Of a DNA stretch of 24,261 nucleotides, positions 16,922 through 24,261 are shown in pieces. The first letter of the stretch is position 1. The number at the start of each line of letters is the position of its first letter. Origin of the DNA: Amphimedon queenslandica (lineage: Eukaryota; Porifera; Demospongiae; Haplosclerida; Niphatidae); assembly GCF_000090795.2 (NCBI RefSeq), contig NW_003546419.1, forward strand, positions 71,247 through 95,507. The letters run 5' to 3'. Made by a program: the position numbers and the translations under genes. The notes beneath the pieces are model-generated. The model ran no database searches. It was not told the origin of the DNA and worked only from the letters and a program-made list of their open reading frames with translations.

Positions 16922-18645
16922 GAAAAAACTCAGAACTTGAACTCTTTTTTGTAGCAAGAGTACATTAGGTATACTCTTAGTATTAGCAGGAGTGTATTGA
17001 ACTTTTTTTGGTAGTATTAGCAAGAGTACATTATGTAGCTATCATTGTAGTTGCTCAGTTTGATAATAATTATTATGATAATAAATTTTATGTTCATTTC
17101 ATTATAAATGCGACGCTACAGAAACTAATTACTAATACGTCATACATGGTGATAAATACATGTAACTTACATACAATCAATCCAATCATAGAGATTGTTC
17201 CTATGCATGCATGTCCATTCCAGGTCTACATCCAACCTGATGGCTATAGACTATTATAAAGGCCTTTCTATGGTTGCAATGCAGTTTGAACTGGTTTAAA
17301 ACTGATGCACATAGGATGCATCAAGTGATTCCACATTATCTTTAAAATCTTGTATATTTTGATAGTATTTCTGATTCAGCTGCCATTGGTTAACTAAATA
17401 CAACCCCACATTATGGACTCCTGATGAATACCATATGGAGCATTCAAACCATATAAAGCCTGGTTGTAATGAGCATCAAAGCCAATTCACATCAGATGTA
17501 GAATAATGGTTCAATTCACATCAGTTAGAAGTGCTAGTGTACTTATTACTTAATAGCATCTCCTATAATTATTTTCTACATTCACATGTATATAATATTA
17601 TGTTTGTTTTTTCTTTCAATTGAATCTATTTCTCACATGCATTGATAATCATAATTTTGAATGTTTGTGTGTTTGCATTCATTCCAAACACAAAACATTG
17701 ACTACAATAACACAATCATTTATTTTTATGCAAAATGAGCTACAAACATTAAGCAATAATAGCAAACCCAGGATATGCTGCACAATGCTTCCCTGGAAAT
17801 AATGTTATCAAATAATAATGAAACAATCAATGGTATGATTGGGCATTTCAAAATTGAAGTGACTACATCTATGTATTCATTCATAACACAGACTTTGTTT
17901 AGAGTTTGAGTCTTGGTCAGTGTTTAAATTTTCTGGTCTTTCTGGTCACATAGATGTATGTGACCAGAAAAAATAGCCCCATGTACATGTAGATGACATA
18001 CTTGCAAAATTGGAGCAAGCATGAGTTAGACCCACTATAATTATAAATCTGTCTGGGTAGTCTCGCTAGTCAGACCATTCCCCAGCCTACAGTCATTGGG
18101 GTGGTTAAAATGAGCAAGATGGTGATATTATAAGAGGGCAATTCATTTTGAGTTTGCTAAGGAGAGCAGAGATATAAGGAGTCACTAGAAAAAATCCTAA
18201 AGGCAAATTCAAAAATTCAGAAATGTAAGAACGAGAAGGAGTTTGATCTAAGACTTTTAAATCAATTTGTTTCTTCTATACTTAAATACTTTAGGTATAA
18301 ATCTGGTTAGTAAGCTGGTGGTTCTTTGTTCAAACTTTGATCATAAACAAGTTGTGAATATGCATGCATGCATGCATGGGAAGGTTTAATTTTGTATTGT
18401 ATTATTTTAATCAATTGCTCCTTGTTGTATAACTAAATGCAATAATCAAAATAGAAATTGATAAGAAGATGTACATTAAAGTATTGAAATAAGCATTTTG
18501 TGTTTAATGAGGTATAATTATTATTATAGACTAGATTATGAATCAGGGTATATTTAAATCATTAAAGGTATGTGTCAATTATTGATGACAAAGTTCATTG
18601 CAACTGTATAACTATATTTTATTGAAATCAATATACAAACTACAG
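16922..18645. other. Galectin unit 2 3' flank, then unassigned DNA
   Basis: To about 17945 this is the duplicated 3' flank, with AATAAA at 17080 and two copies of a GAACT-TTTTT-GTAG stretch (about 16939 and 17000). At 17939-17970 there is a 14-bp perfect hairpin. Beyond it, to 18645, I see only AT-rich DNA, including a GCAT repeat (18361-18378) and a TAGTCTCGCTAGTCAGACC fragment (about 18058). No exon is convincing. Confidence 0.45.
17939..17970. repeat. Perfect hairpin, 14-bp stem, 4-base loop
   Basis: TTTCTGGTCACATA, loop GATG, then TATGTGACCAGAAA. It lies where similarity between the unit 2 and unit 3 flanks ends; the unit 3 counterpart near 23295-23325 is a decayed version. Confidence 0.7.
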
Positions 18646-18744
18646 CCTCAGGCTGTGATCAATGGACCTCTTGATGTGCCTCATTACCATCTTACAAGGA
18701 CAGCTAAGAAACCTATCTACGCCTCCACTATAACTGAACTGTAA
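18646..18744 (+). CDS. Possible terminal exon of an unknown gene
   Basis: After an acceptor-like AACTACAG, a 32-codon frame ends at TAA 18742-18744. It reads PQAVINGPLDVPHYHLTRTA then KKPIYASTITEL. It is more GC-rich than its surroundings and looks like the C-terminal end of a protein, perhaps a cytoplasmic tail. I do not recognise a family, and no upstream exon was found on the plus strand between the galectin unit and this point, so it may be a relic. Confidence 0.25.
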   Translation, partial: PQAVINGPLDVPHYHLTRTAKKPIYASTITEL

Positions 18745-19856
18745 GGTGCAATAGCTGACCTTAGGCTATTAACATTTAATGATAGTTTATTAAAAACAAA
18801 TGTATATACTAATTTATATGTTGTTAAATTGTATGTGCTTTTTGCCTGTCTTTTTTTTCTTTTCATGTCCACTTGTTTATGTGCAGGCCAGGCTTTGTGT
18901 GTGTCCACTTTCTTGTATTCTCTTCTTTTCCTGGCTAACATTGTGTCCTATGTCAGACCATCAGTGTTTCTACTGTACTTTCATTGTTCTTCTCCGTCTG
19001 TCTATACTTTATGTTGCACTGTAAAGTTAAATAATGAAAAACACAGGGAGAAGTCTATAAAACTATAATAGGTAAAAGAAGAGAGAGAGAGGGAGTTTTT
19101 AGATGATAGAGTTGGTTAGTGGTTACATACAATTCTATAAGTAGCCTTGCCCTTTTCTAAGTATATAATGTCTAACTATATAATATGTTAGGGTACAAGT
19201 GTGTTAATGTAAATCATTATTCATATCTACTGACTAGTTGAAGTACATTATGTCTAAAGATGGTTTTGACACTACTGGCTTACTACAATTCAAAGTGATC
19301 AGTTACATGATGCGACATATTGTCATGAAACTGTACTAAGAGCCATATCCAAACCAGTTTATGTTGAGTAATGGCGACAAAGACATTGACGGATTGGTAA
19401 GCATAGTAATAATAACAATAATAATAATGATAATGATTGATCTTGTTAGTCATTATCCCACCCACTATATACTTACAACTTGCTCTGCCCATGTCAATTA
19501 ATTTTTAATTTTTTTGGCTGTGAGCATGTACATGTATTGTGGGCAACCTTTCAAATTAGTTTTTGAAGAAATTCACTATATTTATATATATTTCATTTTG
19601 TAATGCACCATTTTATAATCTACATGTACGTGTGTTACTCTTCTTCCCAGAGAAAGGTTTTTAAAAACTTATACCCAGTCTTAATGAAGCACTGTAACAA
19701 CTAGACTCACTGGATAATAGAGGTATCATGTTACTTTCTTACATTATATGTACCAAAGGATTTAGACTCTTATAAACCTGGGCATGAGGTAATGTACTGC
19801 TTTGATGTACATGTACATGTTATAGCAAGCATTAAAATAAATAACGAACTACTTAC
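18745..19856. other. AT-rich stretch without a supported gene
   Basis: Contains a GA run (about 19080-19092), an (AAT)n run (about 19407-19433) and ACATGTACATGT-type palindromes (19525, 19806). Open frames here lack protein-like features. Confidence 0.35.
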
Positions 19857-19927
19857 TTCTTCCTCTTCTTTCTAGTTTTCATTAATTGAGTCCCAGACAT
19901 CAGTATTTGCTCATACAGTTCAGCCAT
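19857..19927 (-). CDS. Possible first coding exon of a minus-strand gene
   Basis: An ATG at 19927 in good context (AATATGGCTGAACTG) opens a 23-codon frame, MAELYEQILMSGTQLMKTRK then KRK. It ends at a consensus donor (AGAA, then GTAAGT). The basic end could be a nuclear localisation signal. A purine tract and a TATATATATGG stretch lie upstream (19957-20010). I could not find the next exon to the left, so the gene is unproven. Confidence 0.28.
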
Positions 19928-20249
19928 ATTGTTTCTTTAAGTAATAATATTCCTCAGAGAGAGAGAGAGAGAGGAGAAATGGTAGAGGACAGCCTCAGAG
20001 TATATATATGGTACATTCTTAGCCTATCATGGTAGCAGAATGGAGAACTTTCACTCAATCACACACAACAGACTTCTCTGTCAGTAGGTATAGAGACGCA
20101 CCCGAATACCAAACACCTCCCACTCATTTAATTGCCACTTCTGTGACCTGTGACTATGTACATGTACATGTATATTGATTGTTATTGATTGAAAATGTAC
20201 TTGTGTTTCTGTTTGCCAAATGAACACAACAGTACATTTACTGATTGAA

Positions 20250-20775
20250 TGCTAAGCCAAGAGAATACGAAAAGACAATGAAATATGATAGTAAAGGTAA
20301 TCATTTACCAACTTTCATTATGCTTAAGCCAAGAAAAGGCAATGAAATATGATGGTAGATACAATCATTTACCAACTTTCATTATGTTGTTTATGCCAGC
20401 ACTAAGATAATGTATTATTATTATTATTATCATTGTTACTATTACTATTATTTATAATTATGGTTGGTATATTTAGTGGAGAAACTTATCCTGTAGATTG
20501 GTAGGAAATTTCAGTAGTCATTAAAACTGGTGAATGGTGATACCCTGTACTGTAGTACAGCTGCACTAGCCATTTTTAGAGAAAATTTAAAAATTCGATT
20601 GGAATCAGCTTGCAAACTTTCTACTCAACATAAAGTACATGTATATGCATTAGAAAATAGTAATGTTTACTATGTGCCAGTTGTAGATTAATCCACAGAT
20701 TGAATGCTAAGCCAAGAGAAGAGAATAAAATGCAATAGTAATTAGAGTCACTGACCAACTTTCATTTGTAGTTTA
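20250..20775. repeat. Three copies of a 70-75-bp repeat
   Basis: Units at about 20250-20321, 20322-20390 and 20699-20775 share GCTAAGCCAAGAGAA, a GGCAATGAAATATGAT-like block and ACCAACTTTCATTATG. The first two are in direct tandem. Between the second and third lie an (ATT)n tract (20414-20450) and a partial copy of the intron-7 repeat family (about 20530-20660, with CTGTACTGTAGTACAG). Confidence 0.65.
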
Positions 20776-21502
20776 TGCCAACGTTTATTTGACCAATTTC
20801 TCTTTCCTTTTCATGATATAATGTACATTCTTGTGTGCATGAAGTTTATTTTATTATGCCTATGGCAATTGAAATTGCAGTATTCTACATAGGTATATTA
20901 TGTTTCATTATACACTTGTCTGTTTACATGTACATACATACCTTACTTTAATCAAAATACTGTTTATGTCTCTTATATTGTCTTTGGTGTTTGATGAACT
21001 TTCGATACTGTATGGTATCTGGTATAGAGAATAGGAACATATCTAATGATTTCTCTGTTTGTATAAATTTGAGTCCTTTAGCCACCAGCTGGTACAAAAG
21101 CTTGCTCCCTCCATTGTGTAGTGGTCTCTCACCCTGTGATATGAGGTATGGCAAAGGGGTCTTGTAATATTGTCCTGCAAGGGGTCTTATATTGAGTGTA
21201 TTGCTACTAAGATTTGCTACTTACCAAAATTAGAATTTTGTCTACAATTATGTTTAACAATATTAAAATTTACCAAATTCCTTAAATTTACAGAACTTCT
21301 CTCATAGACCTAGGGTACAGCATGGTGCCATGATGGTGGTGAACCTTCCATTAATCAGAAAGTGCCTGAGAGATACTTTGTCATGAGAAATGATGAAATG
21401 TTCAGAGTTAAGCACTTGCAGAGGAGAGAGTGAGACCAAGGTATTATAAGGAAGAGAGGGAAAGGATTGCAACTGGTACTTTTGGAGAGGGTAAAATGTA
21501 AT

Positions 21503-21790
21503 GGCAGCAGCAATGGAGCACCTAGGCTGATCAACCTCAGTCTTTACTATTGAGAAAGACTTGGAACTGAACTTTTTTAGTATAATTAGGACTTTTATAG
21601 TATTAGTGTAACTATGCAGTGTGCCCTTATTAAATTTTGCTAACAGAATTTTTTAGTTTTCGTGATATTTATCTATAGATCCTTGCCAGCATCATGTGGC
21701 ATGCATTACATTTTGAGCTATTCTTTAGGACAAATATTTCATGCATACATTATGCATATATTACCTCACTAGTGCATATAAAAACTATAT
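21503..21790 (+). pseudogene. 3' stub of a galectin gene plus its 3' flank
   Basis: 21503-21553 translates GSSNGAPRLINLSLYY and a TGA, the exact C-terminus of the 12806-type galectin (SSRNGAPRLINLSVYY). The similarity continues downstream for over 200 bases: GAGAAAGACTTGGAACTGAA, AGATCCTTGCCAGCAT, TTTTGAGCTATTCTTTAGGA. Nothing galectin-like precedes 21503. The body of the gene was therefore deleted, or the duplication began inside it. It sits directly upstream of the intact 22065 copy, just as the 12806 gene sits upstream of the 14051 copy. Confidence 0.88.
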
Positions 21791-21984
21791 AAATAAGAAA
21801 TGTAATAATCTATGAAACTTCATGGTTTTCTTGATCCAAACTTGGTTAGGACATAGTATAGACAATTTAATTAGCTTAGGCATGGGTGAACAAATGAACA
21901 AAAACAATAGTACATCATGTGATGCTATGATGCAGTTTCATAAAGGAATTAATAATTTATTAATTTGAGAAATCTCATTTGCTA

Positions 21985-21992
21985 TATAAAAG
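21985..21992 (+). promoter_or_regulatory. TATA box of galectin copy at 22065
   Basis: TATAAAAGGAGGATC, 80 bases before the ATG, with the same TATA-to-ATG leader as the other intact copies. Confidence 0.75.
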
Positions 21993-22064
21993 GAGGATCA
22001 TCTCTTACCATCTAAACCAGAGTGAATTGCAACTATAGCTCTAAACAAAACACTGACTGTAGAA

Positions 22065-22748
22065 ATGCATTCCTTTGTTTACTTGTTTCTCTCTGCATTA
22101 CTTATCTTTTCAGCATCTGCTGCTAATCTCTATCAGCAAGATGAGCCTGAGATTGCTGCTACAGAAGATGAGCCTGAGTTTGCTGCTACAGAAGATGAGT
22201 CTCAATTTGATACCATGGAAAGTGAGGTTGACGATCAGCAGACCCAAGCAATGACACAAATGGAAGCCTTTTTGAACGTGATCCCAAAAATCCCAGAACC
22301 CTCTGGATCTCAAGATCTTTCCAACATTCAAGCTAGGGTCACTGATTCTATTTCAGTTCCTCGATTTTCTGTTGGAAGGGCAGTTGAAGTGAGGTACATT
22401 ACTCCAAACAATGGTCGCCCCACAATGGATCTTTATGACGTATATGGTAACATCCTCCTTCATGTTAATCCTCGTTGGGATACTCGTGCCTTTGTCCTCA
22501 ATACATATTATAAAAAGAAGGGTTGGGGACGTGAAGAGAGACCAAGGGGGTTTGATTTCAGCTCTGGGGTTCCTATCACCGTAAGGGTCGAGGCACAACA
22601 GACCTATTTGGTTATTATTGTCAATGGACGTATACTTCATCGCTACAGGCACAGGCTTAAAGTTACCACTCTACGAAAAGCTGTCTTTTGGTGGGGAGGT
22701 AGCACTGCCAAACCAGCTAAGCTGATCAGCCTCAGTGTTTACTTTTGA
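22065..22748 (+). CDS. Secreted galectin with enlarged acidic arm
   Basis: Intronless, 227 residues. It has the same signal peptide type (FVYLFLSALLIFSASAA). The acidic arm is longer because a 27-base unit is repeated in frame (22140-22166 and 22167-22193), giving DEPEIAATE then DEPEFAATE. The galectin domain retains HVNPRWDTR, FVLNT and GWGREER, so sugar binding should be intact; the loop before WGREER is one residue longer (YYKKKG) than in the other two copies. It is the most diverged of the intact set towards the C-terminus (QQTYLVIIVNGRILHRY, TTLRKAVFWWGGSTAKP). The mature chain has no cysteine. The usual AATAAA site in its 3' flank has become AATTAA (about 22914), so another polyadenylation site may be used. 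Confidence 0.92.
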   Translation: MHSFVYLFLSALLIFSASAANLYQQDEPEIAATEDEPEFAATEDESQFDTMESEVDDQQTQAMTQMEAFLNVIPKIPEPSGSQDLSNIQARVTDSISVPRFSVGRAVEVRYITPNNGRPTMDLYDVYGNILLHVNPRWDTRAFVLNTYYKKKGWGREERPRGFDFSSGVPITVRVEAQQTYLVIIVNGRILHRYRHRLKVTTLRKAVFWWGGSTAKPAKLISLSVYF

Positions 22749-23395
22749 GAAAAAACTCAGAACTTGAACTTTTTGGTAGCAAGAGTACATTAGGTACTCT
22801 TAGTATTAGCAGGAGTGTATTGAACTTTTTTGGTAGCAGAAGTACATTAGGTACTGCTAGTATTAGCAAAAGCTATCATTGTAGTTGCTCAGTTTGATAA
22901 TTGTTATTATGATAATTAATTTTAAGTTTGTTTCATTATAAATGCGATGCTACAGAAACTAAGCGCTTTATGTCTTGCATGATGATAGATAACTTCCATA
23001 TAATCAATCAAAACATAGAAAATGTTCCCATGCATGTCCCTTCCAGTTCTACATCCAATCTGATGGCTATAGACTATAATAAAGGCCTTTCTACAAACGT
23101 TAAGCAATAATAGCAAACCCAGGATATGCTGCACAACGCTTCCCTCCAAATAATGTTACCGAATAATAATGAAATAATCAACATCATTAGTGATATGATA
23201 TGGTGCATTTCAAAATTGAAGTGAATACATGTATTCATTCCTAACACAGACTTTGTTTAGAGTTGTGTGTTGGTCAGTGTTTAAGTTTTCAGGTCTTTCT
23301 GTTCACATACATTATGTCATGTCCCCTAAATGAAGTGGCTGTACTTCCTACATATAATAAATAATTAGATGTGTGTGTGTGCGCTTTGGTCTTAC
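22749..23395. other. Galectin unit 3 3' flank
   Basis: Follows the flank of unit 2 to about 23094, then jumps to sequence matching 17740 onward, an internal deletion of about 470 bases. Similarity ends near 23310. A (GT)n run lies at 23371-23381. No gene is seen. Confidence 0.6.
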
Positions 23396-23917
23396 AGGAG
23401 GAGGTGTCATATTTCCTTCCATTATATCACTGTCACCTTCATAGTAATCATTCATCTGAGAGATAGGAGGGAAATACACTTTGTTTATCAACAAATAATA
23501 GTACAATTCCCACAATAAAACTAATCACTGTATAGCTACAAAATTTGAAGCATAAAATTGGACAAACTGTCTCTAAACAGCTTGAATTTGGCTATGTGCA
23601 TGTGGAAAGCCCTTTCAAATTGAAGACTAAAATTTCGTCAAATGGACCTTATTTTGCCAAATTCACCAAATTTTACTCCATCAAATTTGTAAATTTTACA
23701 TTATTCTACTATCAGTAATTTATGTGTACATAAGAGCTCTGCTTACCTGATCTGGTGCTTCCTCCTCCTCCTCCTCCTCTTCTTCCTCACTCTCCTCCTC
23801 CTCTTCCTCCTCCTCTTCTCTCTCGTCTATTTCCTCTTGGAGTGACAACCCCTTTAGTATATAGTCCTCTTGTTTAAGACCCAGTGGAATGGCGGGAGAG
23901 TGATGAAGGGATTTACA
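23396..23917 (-). CDS. Partial gene with long Glu-rich tract (2 exons), unknown
   Basis: Exon 23747-23917 (57 codons, phase 0 at both ends) has a proper acceptor (TTTTTCATTAG) and donor (CAG, then GTAAGC). It reads IPLGLKQEDYILKGLSLQEE, then IDERE, a run of Glu broken by one Ser, and APDQ. Exon 23396-23455 (20 codons) follows in phase: MNDYYEGDSDIMEGNMTPPP, then GTAAGA as a possible donor. If it does not splice, a stop comes at 23348-23350. The two exons fit together, and the acidic low-complexity tract suggests an intracellular, perhaps nuclear, protein. No domain is recognised. The N-terminal part lies to the right, probably beyond the window. Confidence 0.45.
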
Positions 23918-24261
23918 CTAATGAAAAACAGTGTCATTGGATTAAGCTGAAAATACACAAGCCTATAGAACTGTGCATAGCAAGGACACATAATAGAATT
24001 AATAGGCTAAAAATTAGGAAGTATACATAGCCTGCGTGTTAGTTCACACTTCCTTTGAAGTAAAGTATGAATTCCATTAAAATAGTGATTAAATGTAGGT
24101 GTAGAAATCTTCACACACACAAGTACCACACCCCTTGGTTAGCAGAAAGCTACATCGAAGGAATGGAGATAAAGAAAAAAATTTTAAATAAGAAGGACAG
24201 AAGTTGTTTCTAGGAGCAAAGAGGCTCCTCACTGATTCATAGGTGTCTATAGCAGAAGTAG
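23918..24261. other. Right-end stretch, no supported exon
   Basis: Probably an intron of the minus-strand acidic-tract gene. I see an AC run at about 24113-24121 and otherwise nothing distinctive. Confidence 0.3.

Noticed and set aside
19355..19398. Plus-strand EF-hand-like micro-exon (SNGDKDIDGL, then a donor-like GTAAGC)
   Set aside because: The D-x-D-x-D-G pattern is attractive and the acceptor-like CCAG is present, but it is only about 14 codons and no neighbouring exon completes the loop or its helices.
20948..21154. Minus-strand frame of 68 codons (starting MPYLISQGERPLHNGG)
   Set aside because: Slightly protein-like and more GC-rich than its surroundings, but no domain, leader or splice partner was found. 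It could be a gene relic.
1..24261. CRISPR array, tRNA or rRNA genes
   Set aside because: No regularly spaced direct repeats with unique spacers, and no cloverleaf or rRNA-like stretch was recognised by eye. The tandem repeats here are satellites or transposon units.

Overview
This is a eukaryotic, AT-rich, intron-containing window. Small GT-AG introns, (AAT)n and (GA)n microsatellites, many short inverted-repeat elements and the gene set (secreted galectins, a short fibrinogen-domain lectin, a death-domain protein, UTP18) point to an early-branching animal. A demosponge such as Amphimedon is my best guess; this is inference, because no organism marker is present.

Left part (1-3.2 kb): a decayed PGM2-type phosphoglucomutase pseudogene on the minus strand, then repeats and two inverted-repeat elements, then the minus-strand exons of a death-domain protein (about 2515-2999). 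Divergent from this, the plus strand carries a nearly complete UTP18 gene (3193 to about 9954 or 10036). I could assemble 12 exons with matching phases. Its introns have collected terminal-inverted-repeat elements, a pyrimidine satellite and an array of a dispersed repeat. A complete three-exon secreted fibrinogen-related protein gene lies antisense inside UTP18 intron 5.

Middle and right (10-23.4 kb): a small secreted Pro/Gly-rich protein (10620-11054), then a cluster of intronless plus-strand galectin genes. Three are intact (14051, 16265, 22065). One (12806) has an in-frame TGA and has lost ligand residues. A 3' stub (21503-21553) is a dead copy. The galectins carry an N-terminal signal peptide and an acidic arm before a canonical galactoside-binding domain, which is unusual because typical galectins are leaderless. 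The 5' and 3' flanks are duplicated with the genes, so insertions and deletions can be read from the paralogous units. One is an element flanked by TA in unit 1 whose empty site is preserved in unit 2; another is a deletion of about 470 bp in unit 3.

The intact galectins and the nested fibrinogen lectin share a strong TATAAAAG core promoter about 80-90 bases before the ATG. This suggests a set of secreted carbohydrate-binding proteins that may be co-regulated. The right end holds part of a minus-strand gene with a long acidic tract. The remaining intergenic DNA is mostly repeats and low-complexity sequence. All family names rest on recognising motifs by eye; no search was run.
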